Part shown: positions 16,751 through 26,227 of the stretch, in pieces
Position numbering within the stretch: the first letter of the stretch is position 1
How the letters are laid out: each line of letters opens with the position of its first letter
NCBI GenBank assembly: GCA_947498775.1
Contig: CANMLL010000018.1
Coordinates: 62,001 to 126,000 of the forward strand
Source of the DNA: an uncultured Aquimarina sp.
GTDB lineage: Bacteria > Bacteroidota > Bacteroidia > Flavobacteriales > Flavobacteriaceae
Direction: 5' to 3'
Length of the DNA: 64,000 nt
Notes under the pieces: model-generated
Told to the model about the DNA's origin: nothing
The model's database searches: none
The model's input: only the letters and a program-made list of their open reading frames with translations
Made by a program: the position numbers and the translations under genes

Positions 16751-19246
16751 TTAAAAATAAAACCCAAAAGATCCGGTAACTCCAAATTTACGGGCATCTG
16801 GATTGTCAAAATAGTTTCCTCTAAAGTGAAAATCAATTCTAAAGATTTTAAAGATGTTTCCGACGCCTAGGCTATATTCCCAATACACTTCATTTTCGGG
16901 CGCAATTAAAATTTCGCCCGAAGGTGCACTTAATAAAAGATTTTCTTCAGATAATTGACCCCAAGCTCCTCTTAGCCCAACTAGTTCTCTTAAATTGAGT
17001 TTTCGCAACAGCGGTATTCTAGAAAATATTCGTCCATTAAAATTGTGTTCTAGGTGAAGCGTAGCATAAGTGTCGGTTACAAACTCGTAAAAGTTTAGTA
17101 ACGGAAATGTATTATAGATAGATAAGTACGTTTGGTTTCCTGGGATTACGCTTAACAAACCGAGAGGAACATCTCCAAATGTTTTTCCTACTTCAAGAGT
17201 GCTGTTTAGTCGACCAAAACCACCAATGTTCCAGGGTTGTTGATATAAAAATTGAATTTTTTGGTATTCAAAATCACTTTCTATAATATCTTTAAGTCCA
17301 ACACTATAATTAAGAAATAAAGTAGCAAAATCTCCATCATTTACGACAACTCTATCAACGCCATAGCCCGTGGTTTTGCGGCCAGGAAAATAGGCTAATG
17401 AGGTTGCAATTTCTGTTTGCTGTATTTCGGTTTCAAGTTGTCCGGTTTCGGAATCAATAAAATCAAGGCTGAACAGAGAGCGATCTGCGGGTTTTAGATT
17501 TCTAAAAGATCCGGTAACACCTATGGTAAAGTTTTTTCTAGGTTCTAGTTGCATCGAAAATGCTGATAAGTTAATAGAAGTTAATCTATCATTATCTCCT
17601 GTAGCAATAATTGAAGATGAAGCAAGACTTCTTCCTTCAACATCATTGGTGTTGGTTAAACTTGCTCCTAATTGTTCTACGTCTCGTCTGTTTCCGGCAG
17701 AAATGATAAGTCTGGATTTCCTGTCAACCAGGTATTTCCCGGATATTCCATATTTAAATTTATTGTCCTTAAAACCATAGGCTCCATATCCTTCGACCCG
17801 CCATCTATCATTGGATGTAAAATAAGTTCTACCACCTGCGCGCAGCCTCCATCCTTCGATATCATTAAAACCTACTGTAGAAAACAAAGGTCCAAAGTCA
17901 AAACCATCAAACTCTACATATCCTGTGGCCAAAATAGTCCCTATGTTATATAGTCTTTTGAATGCTTTGACGGTTCTAAGGGTGTCCAACAATTTATAGA
18001 CTTTTTCCTCATCTTTATTAAGTTCTTCCATTCTGGCATTTGACCAAAAAGAATCTTCGCGATTATAAATATCTTGATCGTAAGGGTCTACCTGGCTTTG
18101 ATAGAATTTTTTGCTTTTTTTGATATCAAATTTATAATTGTCATATAAAGTGGTTCTTTTTCCATACACTCCCCGAGATTTTTCCTTCTTGCTAAAAGCA
18201 AAATCGGATTGAAAATAATCTTTGGTAATTAAGAATATAGAGTCATTAAGTACATCAAACTCTTGTTCGATATATAAATCTTTTACCCAATTGATATTGG
18301 CACTTTTGGTAACCTTTAAGTTGATCTCTTTTATTGCCCAGGTCGTGTCATTTACCCAAAAATCTCCTTTGAAGGTAAGCTCATTTTTTCTTCTGGGATA
18401 ATAAACAATGTTGTAACACCATTTATTGCCAATATAGGCACTATCTGTAAGTACATAGTTATAGACACCTATCCCTGTTCGAGACAACGGGCTGGTAAAA
18501 CTTTTATCAAAGAATTTTAAATAATTGTCGTATATATCGTAATCTGAGTATAAATCTTTTACAAAGGCTATTAGAGTTTGGTTATCACTAAATCCTGCAT
18601 TTTTATTTCCTTTAAGTACTTCTTTGGATTCATCGCTAGTATTATCTCCATATACTTTTGATATGGCTTCATTCAGAAAAATCGGTAGGTAAGTTTTTCC
18701 TGTAACTCTAGAAGTATCAACATCTTCAAAAATGAATTCCATACCATTAAATATTCGACTATTGATCAGAGCGCTATCAATGGTATTTAGGTCAAATTCA
18801 AGCTTTTCATATTTATCATATTGATATTGTTTGAATTTTTTGACTCCATTTTCACGCCTGTTATCCCAGATTTTTCGTAGGATATCTATAGCGGGATTGT
18901 CTTTTTTTGATGTTTTTCCTTTAAAGATAAATACGGCGTCCAAAGCGGCAGCTTCTTCCTCCAGAATTATTTTCATGTTATAATTAACACGCTTTGGAAG
19001 AGCAACATTTTTTGTTTGAAAACCTATAAATGAAATTTTGAGCGTGGTATAGTTCTCATCAGATTCCATATAAAATCTACCATTTTCATCGGTAATCGTA
19101 CCTACTGTAGAGTTTACAAAAACCACATTAGCAAATGGTATAGGTTGATTATTATTGTCATAAACCTGACCACCAACTTTAGTTTGCGAAAAAAGAAATG
19201 TACAACTAAATATGGTTAGAATTCCCCCTAAAATCAAATCTCTCAT
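16751..19246 (-). CDS. DUF5686 outer-membrane protein with carboxypeptidase-like regulatory domain
   Basis: An 831-residue exported protein. After the signal peptide (about residues 1-20, ending FSQ) comes a carboxypeptidase-D regulatory-like beta-sandwich (about 22-100: VYDNNNQPIPFANVVFVNST, GTITDENGRFYM), the same module that opens SusC-type TonB-dependent transporters. The rest matches the DUF5686 family with many amphipathic beta strands and a C-terminal strand ending in aromatic FGFYF, typical of outer-membrane barrels. No TonB plug is visible. Function is unknown; families of this type occur throughout Bacteroidota. A 267-bp spacer without features separates it from ppa. Confidence 0.85.
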   Translation of the reverse strand: MRDLILGGILTIFSCTFLFSQTKVGGQVYDNNNQPIPFANVVFVNSTVGTITDENGRFYMESDENYTTLKISFIGFQTKNVALPKRVNYNMKIILEEEAAALDAVFIFKGKTSKKDNPAIDILRKIWDNRRENGVKKFKQYQYDKYEKLEFDLNTIDSALINSRIFNGMEFIFEDVDTSRVTGKTYLPIFLNEAISKVYGDNTSDESKEVLKGNKNAGFSDNQTLIAFVKDLYSDYDIYDNYLKFFDKSFTSPLSRTGIGVYNYVLTDSAYIGNKWCYNIVYYPRRKNELTFKGDFWVNDTTWAIKEINLKVTKSANINWVKDLYIEQEFDVLNDSIFLITKDYFQSDFAFSKKEKSRGVYGKRTTLYDNYKFDIKKSKKFYQSQVDPYDQDIYNREDSFWSNARMEELNKDEEKVYKLLDTLRTVKAFKRLYNIGTILATGYVEFDGFDFGPLFSTVGFNDIEGWRLRAGGRTYFTSNDRWRVEGYGAYGFKDNKFKYGISGKYLVDRKSRLIISAGNRRDVEQLGASLTNTNDVEGRSLASSSIIATGDNDRLTSINLSAFSMQLEPRKNFTIGVTGSFRNLKPADRSLFSLDFIDSETGQLETEIQQTEIATSLAYFPGRKTTGYGVDRVVVNDGDFATLFLNYSVGLKDIIESDFEYQKIQFLYQQPWNIGGFGRLNSTLEVGKTFGDVPLGLLSVIPGNQTYLSIYNTFPLLNFYEFVTDTYATLHLEHNFNGRIFSRIPLLRKLNLRELVGLRGAWGQLSEENLLLSAPSGEILIAPENEVYWEYSLGVGNIFKIFRIDFHFRGNYFDNPDARKFGVTGSFGFYF

Positions 19247-19361
19247 TCAATGACATTAAAATTAGTACTTGTAATAGTTAGTGGATCACATCAATTTTCA
19301 GGCCATTCTTAATATAATTAACACCCACAAATTGATGAAACGTAAAATGAAAAGGTTCATT

Positions 19362-20339
19362 TTATTTGTACATCACTTTTTTTACAGCTTTTACAACATC
19401 TGTGCTATTTGGCAGCCATTGTTCAAGTAATACTGGTGAATAGGGGGTAGGGGTATCGGCAGTATTAATTTTTATGATGGGCGCATCCAAATAGTCAAAA
19501 ATGTGTGATTGGACTTGATAAGTGATTTCTGAAGAAATATTAGCAAGAGGCCATGCTTCTTCCAGAATAACTAGGCGGTTGGTTTTCTTAACTGAAGTAA
19601 AAATAGCATCTAGATCCAAAGGACGAACTGTTCTTAGATCTATTACTTCGCAAGAAATATTTTCTTTAGCTAGCTCATCGGCAGCCTTATACGCTTCTTT
19701 TATAATTTTCCCGAAGGAAATAACAGTAACATCGGTACCTTCTCTTTTAATTTCTGCCACTCCCAGCGGTATAGTATATTCTCCTTCTGGAACCTCACCT
19801 TTATCACCATACATTTGTTCACTTTCCATGAAGATTACAGGATCATCGTCTCTAATAGCTGATTTTAGTAGTCCCTTTGCATCTTTTGGATTAGAGGGAA
19901 TGACTACTTTTAAACCAGGAGTATTGGCAAACCAATTTTCAAATGCTTGAGAATGTGTAGCACCTAACTGACCTGCAGAGGCAGTTGGACCCCTAAAAAC
20001 AATAGGAATGTTAAATTGTCCACCGCTCATTTGGCGCATTTTGGCAGCGTTATTAATGATTTGGTCAATTCCTACTAATGAGAAATTAAATGTCATAAAC
20101 TCAATGATAGGACGATTGCCATTCATGGCACTTCCTACGCCAATTCCTGAAAAACCTAATTCAGAAATAGGGGTGTCAATAACTCGGTCTGGGCCAAACT
20201 CATCGAGCATACCCTTACTAGCTTTATAGGCTCCATTATATTCTGCAACCTCTTCACCCATTAGGTAAATGGATTCATCCCGGCGCATTTCTTCACTCAT
20301 TGCTTCGCAAATTGCTTCTCTGAATTGTATCGTTTTCAT
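19362..20339 (-). CDS. pdhB: Pyruvate dehydrogenase E1 component, beta subunit
   Basis: A 325-residue E1-beta subunit. REAICEAMSEEMRRDESIYL and GEEVAEYNGAYKASKGML at the N-terminus, PISELGFSGIGVGSAMNG in the ThDP-facing region and VIDLRTVRPLD followed by EEAWP in the C-terminal domain are diagnostic. It works with E1-alpha, E2 and E3 to make acetyl-CoA. The partner genes are not adjacent, which is common in flavobacteria, where pdhA and the E2 gene sit elsewhere. The longer frame upstream is rejected because the ATG at 20339 begins the conserved sequence and has a -7 element 35 bp before it. Confidence 0.95.
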   Translation of the reverse strand: MKTIQFREAICEAMSEEMRRDESIYLMGEEVAEYNGAYKASKGMLDEFGPDRVIDTPISELGFSGIGVGSAMNGNRPIIEFMTFNFSLVGIDQIINNAAKMRQMSGGQFNIPIVFRGPTASAGQLGATHSQAFENWFANTPGLKVVIPSNPKDAKGLLKSAIRDDDPVIFMESEQMYGDKGEVPEGEYTIPLGVAEIKREGTDVTVISFGKIIKEAYKAADELAKENISCEVIDLRTVRPLDLDAIFTSVKKTNRLVILEEAWPLANISSEITYQVQSHIFDYLDAPIIKINTADTPTPYSPVLLEQWLPNSTDVVKAVKKVMYK

Positions 20340-20373
20340 TGATATAATAATTATTTTTGTGCTACACGAAAGG

Positions 20374-20381
20374 CAAAAGTA
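20374..20381 (-). promoter_or_regulatory. -7 promoter element of pdhB
   Basis: TACTTTTG on the minus strand, a perfect TAnnTTTG match upstream of the chosen ATG. Confidence 0.45.
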
Positions 20382-20503
20382 GCAATTTAAACCCTTTGAG
20401 CATGATTGAATATTAAAAATTTTATTATGCACGCATAGTAAATTCGACATTTTATTTGTACCTTCGCAATTATTATTAAATTCTCAAAAAATACCTATAT
20501 AAA

Positions 20504-21250
20504 ATGAAGATATTAGTTTGTATTAGCCATGTGCCAGACACAACTTCTAAAATTAATTTTACAGACGGTGATACCAAATTTGACACCAACGGAGTGCAGT
20601 TTGTAATTAATCCGAATGATGAGTTTGGTTTAACCCGTGCAATGTGGTTTAAAGAGAAGCAGGGTGCTTCCGTAGATGTTGTAAATGTTGGTGGAGCAGA
20701 AACAGAACCTACGTTACGTAAAGCACTTGCTATTGGGGCAGACAATGCGATTAGAGTAAATACTGAGGCTACAGATGGTTTTTTTGTAGCAAAACAGTTG
20801 GCAAAAATTGTTCAGGATGGAGGATATGATCTTGTGATTGGTGGTAGAGAATCTATCGATTACAATGGAGGTATGGTACCTGGTATGATTGCAGCGCTTA
20901 CAGGTGCTAATTTTGTGAATACTTGTATTGGTTTAGAAATAGAAGGTGACACTGCAACGGCTGTTAGAGAGATTGATGGAGGTAAAGAAACATCAACTAC
21001 CAAATTACCATTGGTTGTTGGGGGACAGAAAGGACTGGTAGAAGAGAGTGATCTTCGTATACCTAATATGCGTGGTATCATGATGGCTCGTAAGAAGCCC
21101 CTTAATGTTGTAGAGCCTATTGATGCTAGTCAAGAAACGAAAGCTGTTCAATTTGAAAAACCGGCTCCAAAAGGCGATGTGAAATTGGTTTCTCCTGAAA
21201 ATGTTCAAGAACTTATAGATTTATTACATAACGAAGCAAAAGCTATTTAA
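20504..21250 (+). CDS. etfB: Electron transfer flavoprotein, beta subunit
   Basis: A 248-residue ETF beta subunit. KILVCISHVPDTTSKINF opens the AMP-binding domain, and the signature region is LRIPNMRGIMMARKKPLNVV at about residues 183-202. Together with EtfA it carries electrons from acyl-CoA and other dehydrogenases to the quinone pool via ETF:quinone oxidoreductase. Divergent from pdhB, 10 bp ahead of etfA, same operon. Confidence 0.96.
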   Translation: MKILVCISHVPDTTSKINFTDGDTKFDTNGVQFVINPNDEFGLTRAMWFKEKQGASVDVVNVGGAETEPTLRKALAIGADNAIRVNTEATDGFFVAKQLAKIVQDGGYDLVIGGRESIDYNGGMVPGMIAALTGANFVNTCIGLEIEGDTATAVREIDGGKETSTTKLPLVVGGQKGLVEESDLRIPNMRGIMMARKKPLNVVEPIDASQETKAVQFEKPAPKGDVKLVSPENVQELIDLLHNEAKAI

Positions 21251-21260
21251 AAGAAAAAAT

Positions 21261-22229
21261 ATGTCAGTTTTAGTATATACAGAAAGCGAAGGAGGAAAGT
21301 TTAAAAAAGTAGCTTTCGAAGTAGCCTCTTACGCAAAAGAAGTTGCTAATATGTTAGGTACAACCGTTACTGCGGTAAGTATAAATGCAGGAGAAGCTAG
21401 CGAATTAGGAACGTATGGTGTAGACAAAGTGTTAGAAGTAAACAATGATAAGTTGGCTACTTTTAATGCAAAAGCATATGCAGATGCAATAAAACAAGCA
21501 GCAGAAAAAGAAGGAGCAAAAGTGGTAGTGGTAAGCTCTTCTGCTGATAGTAAGTTTTTAGCACCCTTATTAGCTGTAAACCTTAATGCAGGATATGCAT
21601 CGAATGTAGTGACATTACCAGAAAGTGCATCCCCCTTTAAAGTGAAACGTACTGCGTTTACGAATAAAGCATTTAGCATAACCGAAATGTCAACCGATGT
21701 TAAAGTAATAGGGTTGTCTAATAATGCATTTGGACTAAAAGAAAATTCTGGAGCAGCTTCTGCAGAGGGATTTGACCCTTCATTATCAGATGAAGACTTT
21801 GCAATAACAGTAACAGCTGTTGACAAGGCCACAGATAAGGTATCTATTGCTGATGCAGATGTTGTAGTATCTGGAGGTCGTGGATTAAAAGGTCCAGAAA
21901 ATTGGCATATGATTGAAGATCTTGCTGATGTGTTGGGAGCAGCTACAGCTTGTTCGAAACCTGTAAGCGATATGGGTTGGAGACCTCACGGAGAGCACGT
22001 TGGGCAAACAGGAAAACCAGTTGCTTCTAATCTATATATTGCTATTGGAGTTTCAGGAGCTATTCAACACCTTGCAGGGATTAACGCAAGTAAAGTTAAG
22101 GTGGTGATTAATAACGATCCCGAAGCACCTTTCTTCAAAGCTGCAGACTACGGAATCGTAGGAGATGCTTTTGAGGTAGTGCCTAAACTTATCGAAAAAT
22201 TAAAGGAATTTAAGTCGAATAACGCATAA
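21261..22229 (+). CDS. etfA: Electron transfer flavoprotein, alpha subunit
   Basis: A 322-residue ETF alpha subunit that binds FAD. The C-terminal FAD domain carries VVSGGRGLKGPENW, GWRPHGEHVGQTGKPV and YIAIGVSGAIQHLAGI, followed by VINNDPEAPFFKAADYGIVG. The N-terminal half is the variable domain. It follows etfB after 10 bp and is closed by a strong terminator. Confidence 0.97.
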   Translation: MSVLVYTESEGGKFKKVAFEVASYAKEVANMLGTTVTAVSINAGEASELGTYGVDKVLEVNNDKLATFNAKAYADAIKQAAEKEGAKVVVVSSSADSKFLAPLLAVNLNAGYASNVVTLPESASPFKVKRTAFTNKAFSITEMSTDVKVIGLSNNAFGLKENSGAASAEGFDPSLSDEDFAITVTAVDKATDKVSIADADVVVSGGRGLKGPENWHMIEDLADVLGAATACSKPVSDMGWRPHGEHVGQTGKPVASNLYIAIGVSGAIQHLAGINASKVKVVINNDPEAPFFKAADYGIVGDAFEVVPKLIEKLKEFKSNNA

Positions 22230-22251
22230 TTTTCATAAATTGTGCCCAATT

Positions 22252-22304
22252 AAGGGCTGTTTGAACTTTGGTAAAAGTCCGCATGTTCAAACAGCCCTTT
22301 TTTT
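22252..22304 (+). terminator. Strong intrinsic terminator of etfBA
   Basis: AAGGGCTGTTTGAAC and GTTCAAACAGCCCTT form a 15-bp perfect stem followed by a T tract, 22 bp behind etfA and just before the next ATG. Confidence 0.92.
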
Positions 22305-22316
22305 ATTGAGAACAAT

Positions 22317-22934
22317 ATGAGTTTAGTTCGACTGAACATAAAAGGAATATCTTACAGTCAAACCCAGAATGGGGCATACGCACTAATTTTAAGTGAGGTG
22401 GATGGAGAAAGAAAGTTACCAATAGTGATAGGAGCTTTTGAAGCCCAATCTATTGCAATAGCGCTGGAAAAAGAAATTAAACCTCCCAGACCTTTAACCC
22501 ATGATCTTTTTAAAAACTTTGCAGATCGATTTGATATTATCGTAAAACAAGTTATTATTCATAAACTTGTAGATGGAGTTTTTTACTCTAGTATAATTTG
22601 CGAACGAGATAAAATTGAAGAGATTATAGATGCCAGAACTAGTGATGCTATTGCACTAGCATTACGTTTTCAAGCGCCAATATTTACGTACAAGAATATT
22701 TTGGATCAAGCAGGGATTTATCTTAAGGTAAACCCTAAAAAGGATGATGAAAATGACCCAGAAAGCTTGTTGGTAGATGAGTTGGTATCAGAAGACGTAG
22801 AAATGGTTAGCAAAGAAACTGACTACAAAGATTTATCTCTCGAAGAACTTAACAAAATGCTAGATCAGGCAGTCGCCAACGAAGACTATGAGCTTGCTGC
22901 GAGAATAAGGGACGAAATTTCTAAAAGAGGCTAG
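22317..22934 (+). CDS. Bifunctional nuclease (BFN/DUF151) domain protein with C-terminal UVR motif
   Basis: A 205-residue protein. Residues about 1-140 form the BFN/DUF151 domain (RKLPIVIGAFEAQSIAIALE and ARTSDAIALALRFQAPIFTY), assigned RNase/DNase activity in some relatives. After an acidic linker, residues about 172-205 form a UVR motif (LEELNKMLDQAVANEDYELA), the helical hairpin by which UvrB and UvrC interact and which also occurs in Clp adaptor proteins. The ATG is only 13 bp behind the etfBA terminator. Cellular role is uncertain; the combination is standard in Bacteroidota. Confidence 0.88.
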   Translation: MSLVRLNIKGISYSQTQNGAYALILSEVDGERKLPIVIGAFEAQSIAIALEKEIKPPRPLTHDLFKNFADRFDIIVKQVIIHKLVDGVFYSSIICERDKIEEIIDARTSDAIALALRFQAPIFTYKNILDQAGIYLKVNPKKDDENDPESLLVDELVSEDVEMVSKETDYKDLSLEELNKMLDQAVANEDYELAARIRDEISKRG

Positions 22935-23001
22935 ATTTGTACATCGTAATCATACACTTTTTAGGGGATCTAATTATATTTTTTAAATGATTTCAATTTC
23001 T

Positions 23002-24702
23002 ATGAAGAAAGGACTACTTGCTTTTCTATTTTCATTATCTGTTTTTACCATTTTATCAGCACAATCGATCGAGAAAAAATGGATCCTCGAAAATGTTAAA
23101 GGATCTTCTGAAGATGTCTATAAAGGCCAAAAAGATGATTACTTTCAATTTGATAAAGGAGTTTTTTCTTATTCATTTAATACTACATTAGAATCTCTTA
23201 AAGGAGACTATTTGCAACAAAATAATATTTTACTTCTCTTTCCAAATATTGCAGAAGATTCTATTATAAAATATAAGATTCATAAACTCACAGATTCTAC
23301 ATTGGTTTTATCCAAAAATGGAGTTTCATATTCTTTAATTTCGCCAAAAGAAATAAATGCTACTCCTCAAACTTCAGAGGTTAGCACCTTAGTTCCTAAT
23401 CAAGGTTTTTCCTTCAATAGCTTATGGAGAGGCATTTTAGGGATGATCGTACTTTTGATTATTGCCTATTTATTTAGTGCTAATAAAAAAGCCATAAACT
23501 GGAAAACTATAGGAATTGGTCTTGGTGCCCAATTGTTATTGGCTTTTGGAGTATTAAAGGTCAGTTTTGTGCAGAAGGCCTTTGAGTTTGTTGGGAAAAT
23601 ATTTGTTCTAATTCTTGACTTTACAAGGGCGGGAAGTGAATTTTTGTTAGGGGATATGATGAACGTAGATAGTTTTGGTTTTATCTTTTTGTTTCAGGTA
23701 TTGCCCACTATAATCTTCTTTTCTGCTTTAACATCGGTATTGTTTTATCTTGGGGTTATCCAAATTGTAGTAAAAGGTATGGCCTGGGTGTTAACAAAAT
23801 TGATGGGTATTTCTGGCGCAGAAAGCTTAAGTGTTGCAGGGAATATATTTTTAGGGCAAACAGAAGCTCCTTTGATGATTAAAGCTTACTTAGAACGAAT
23901 GACACGTTCTGAAATTTTGCTCGTAATGATAGGAGGTATGGCAACTGTAGCTGGTGGCGTTTTGGCCGCATATATAGGTTTTTTGGGAGGAGATAATCCG
24001 GTTTTAAGATTAGAATTTGCCAAACATTTATTAGCAGCCTCAGTAATGGCTGCACCTGGAGCTATAGTGATTTCTAAGTTGCTCTATCCACAACAGGAAC
24101 CTATCGATATAGATGTAAAAGTATCTACAGATAAAATTGGATCGAACATTCTTGATGCCATAGCCAACGGAACTACCGAAGGGCTTAAGCTAGCAGCAAA
24201 TGTTGGGGCGATGCTACTTGTGTTTATCGCATTTATTGCAATGATTAATTATGGTTTTGGGAAAGTTGGTGAGTTAACAGGCCTTGATCAACTTCTGGCT
24301 AATTATACCCCGTATGATAAATTTTCGCTTGAAGCCATATTAGGAACCGTGTTTGCTCCTTTGATGTGGTTAATAGGTGTTGCCAAAGAAGATATGATGC
24401 TTATGGGACAATTATTAGGAATCAAACTGGCGGCTAGTGAGTTTGTAGGGTATATACAGTTGGCAGATCTCAAAAATCCAGCTAGCCCACTACATTTCAC
24501 GTATAATAAATCGGTAATTATGGCAACCTATATGCTTTGTGGATTTGCAAATTTTGCTTCGATAGGAATACAAATAGGAGGTATTGGTTCTTTGGCTCCC
24601 GGTCAGCGTAAAACACTTTCAGAGTTTGGAATGAAAGCGCTTCTTGGAGGTACCATAGCTTCATTGCTGTCTGCAACGATTGCGGGAATGATTATAGGAT
24701 AA
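23002..24702 (+). CDS. Concentrative nucleoside transporter (CNT/NupC) with extra N-terminal exported domain
   Basis: A 566-residue fusion. Residues 1-20 are a signal peptide (MKKGLLAFLFSLSVFTILSA), followed by about 110 residues of beta-rich lipocalin-like sequence, then a CNT-family transporter with about ten helices. CNT signatures include GNIFLGQTEAPLMIKAYLER (substrate-binding helix hairpin) and YMLCGFANFASIGIQIGGIG. CNTs import nucleosides with Na+ or H+. Standard NupC proteins are near 400 residues, so the leading periplasmic domain is an addition. The ATG at 23002 is preferred over the one at 22987 because it opens the signal peptide. Confidence 0.92.
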   Translation: MKKGLLAFLFSLSVFTILSAQSIEKKWILENVKGSSEDVYKGQKDDYFQFDKGVFSYSFNTTLESLKGDYLQQNNILLLFPNIAEDSIIKYKIHKLTDSTLVLSKNGVSYSLISPKEINATPQTSEVSTLVPNQGFSFNSLWRGILGMIVLLIIAYLFSANKKAINWKTIGIGLGAQLLLAFGVLKVSFVQKAFEFVGKIFVLILDFTRAGSEFLLGDMMNVDSFGFIFLFQVLPTIIFFSALTSVLFYLGVIQIVVKGMAWVLTKLMGISGAESLSVAGNIFLGQTEAPLMIKAYLERMTRSEILLVMIGGMATVAGGVLAAYIGFLGGDNPVLRLEFAKHLLAASVMAAPGAIVISKLLYPQQEPIDIDVKVSTDKIGSNILDAIANGTTEGLKLAANVGAMLLVFIAFIAMINYGFGKVGELTGLDQLLANYTPYDKFSLEAILGTVFAPLMWLIGVAKEDMMLMGQLLGIKLAASEFVGYIQLADLKNPASPLHFTYNKSVIMATYMLCGFANFASIGIQIGGIGSLAPGQRKTLSEFGMKALLGGTIASLLSATIAGMIIG

Positions 24703-24801
24703 ATATTTCTTCTGAATTTTATGGGAAACATAATTTTTTTAATGATTTTATAACTATTTTATAATCTTAAGGTTGAACTATATCTGGAAACCTATTTTTT
24801 G

Positions 24802-24809
24802 TATATTTG
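24802..24809 (+). promoter_or_regulatory. -7 promoter element of thyA
   Basis: TATATTTG, a perfect TAnnTTTG match, 40 bp before the thyA ATG. The -33 side has no clear TTTG at the usual distance. Confidence 0.45.
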
Positions 24810-24848
24810 AAAAGCACTTAATAAACTTTAACAATAGTAAGGAAGAAT

Positions 24849-25673
24849 ATGAAGCAATATCATGATCTCGTGCGTCACGTAATTGAGAATGGAAACGCAA
24901 AAGAAGATCGAACAGGGACAGGTACAAAAAGTGTTTTTGGCTATCAAATGCGGTTTGACCTTAGTGAGGGATTTCCTATGGTTACCACCAAAAAACTGCA
25001 CCTTAAATCCATAATTTATGAGCTTTTATGGTTTCTTAAAGGGGATACTAATATAGCCTATCTAAAAGAGAATGGTGTTCGTATTTGGAATGAATGGGCC
25101 AACGAGAATGGCGATTTAGGACCGGTTTATGGACATCAATGGCGTAATTGGAATGATGATGAAATAGACCAGATAAAAGAGGTCGTAGATGCACTTAAAA
25201 ATAATCCAGATAGTAGACGTATGTTAGTTTCAGCCTGGAATCCAAGTGTATTACCCGATACATCAAAATCTTTCTCTGAAAATGTAGCCGATGGTAAAGC
25301 TGCATTACCCCCTTGTCACGCTTTTTTTCAGTTTTATGTCGCAAATGGTAAGTTATCTTGTCAGTTGTATCAACGTAGTGCAGATATATTTCTTGGGGTT
25401 CCTTTTAATATTGCATCGTATGCCTTGTTTACAATGATGATGGCACAAGTATGTGGATATGAAGCTGGAGAGTTTGTACATACTTTTGGGGATGCGCATA
25501 TCTACAATAATCATATGGAACAATTAGAGCTTCAATTATCAAGAGAGCCACGTAAATTACCTAAAATGATTATCAATCCAGAGGTGAAAAATATTTTTGG
25601 CTTCGTTTTTGATGATTTTAAATTAGTTGACTATGATCCGTACCCGCATATAAAGGGAACGGTAGCAGTTTAA
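24849..25673 (+). CDS. thyA: Thymidylate synthase
   Basis: A 274-residue ThyA, which methylates dUMP with methylene-tetrahydrofolate, yielding dTMP and dihydrofolate. The nucleophilic cysteine is in ALPPCHAFFQFYV; RTGTGTKSVFGYQMRFDL, the dUMP-binding QRSADIFLGVPFNIASYAL and HTFGDAHIYNNH are all intact. A short insertion before the active-site cysteine (SFSENVADGK) is common in Bacteroidota enzymes. A dihydrofolate-reductase fusion gene lies 4.6 kb downstream. Confidence 0.97.
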   Translation: MKQYHDLVRHVIENGNAKEDRTGTGTKSVFGYQMRFDLSEGFPMVTTKKLHLKSIIYELLWFLKGDTNIAYLKENGVRIWNEWANENGDLGPVYGHQWRNWNDDEIDQIKEVVDALKNNPDSRRMLVSAWNPSVLPDTSKSFSENVADGKAALPPCHAFFQFYVANGKLSCQLYQRSADIFLGVPFNIASYALFTMMMAQVCGYEAGEFVHTFGDAHIYNNHMEQLELQLSREPRKLPKMIINPEVKNIFGFVFDDFKLVDYDPYPHIKGTVAV

Positions 25674-25695
25674 CACCCAATTTAAAATGATACCT

Positions 25696-26127
25696 ATGAA
25701 AAGACTATTACTTTTGTTATTAACTATATCGCTTTCTAGTCTTTCTTTTTCTCAAGATGGCATTGTATTATCTCAGGAAAACGCCAATGAAAAAGGAATT
25801 ACACCAATTTGGCCGAAATGTGAACGATCACGCCAAACTCCTGCAGAATGTTTTGATCAAAAATTTAGAACTCATATCATTAAAAATTTTGAATATCCTG
25901 ATGTAGCATTACCAGGAAAATTATCCGGTACGGTTACTGTAGATTTTATAATAGATAAAAAAGGTAAGGTAGAAGTTATCGAAGTTAAAGGAGCTCATCG
26001 ATATCTACAAAGAGAAGCTATTAGAATAATTCGGGCAATTCCTAAAATGGAACCCGGAAAATGGGGAAATAAACCAATTGCAATTGCGTATTCTGTTCCT
26101 ATTACTTTTAGACCTCCACAAGAATAA
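25696..26127 (+). CDS. Secreted TonB-C-terminal-domain protein
   Basis: A 143-residue exported protein: signal peptide (MKRLLLLLLTISLSSLSFSQ), then a TonB C-terminal domain at about residues 50-140 (LSGTVTVDFIIDKKGKVEVI and SVPITFRPPQE). It has no transmembrane anchor or proline-rich spacer, so it is not a classical energiser but a stand-alone periplasmic TonB-C protein of the type common in Flavobacteriaceae. The start at 25696 opens the signal peptide; a second ATG lies nine bases upstream. It follows thyA by 22 bp and may be cotranscribed. Confidence 0.8.
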   Translation: MKRLLLLLLTISLSSLSFSQDGIVLSQENANEKGITPIWPKCERSRQTPAECFDQKFRTHIIKNFEYPDVALPGKLSGTVTVDFIIDKKGKVEVIEVKGAHRYLQREAIRIIRAIPKMEPGKWGNKPIAIAYSVPITFRPPQE

Positions 26128-26186
26128 TTTAGTGTATTTTAACATTGGATTAACCTTGCCAGAAGTCTAATAAAAATAAAAATCAG

Positions 26187-26194
26187 TAAATTTG
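26187..26194 (+). promoter_or_regulatory. -7 promoter element of the egtBD operon
   Basis: TAAATTTG, a perfect TAnnTTTG match, placed directly before the terminator stem. Start of transcription would fall at about 26199-26201, inside the stem's left arm. Confidence 0.5.
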
Positions 26195-26195
26195 G

Positions 26196-26227
26196 GTGTA
26201 TTCGTAAAAACGAATACACTTTTTTTT
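26196..26227 (+). terminator. Intrinsic terminator abutting the egtB start codon
   Basis: GTGTATTCG-TAAAAA-CGAATACAC followed by T8; the next three bases are the egtB ATG. It terminates the thyA-TonB transcript and may form part of the egtB leader. Confidence 0.85.

Noticed and set aside
19343..19364. Terminator at the end of pdhB (TAAAATGAA-AAGG-TTCATTTTA)
   Set aside because: The hairpin includes the stop codon and has no T tract behind it, so it is not called.
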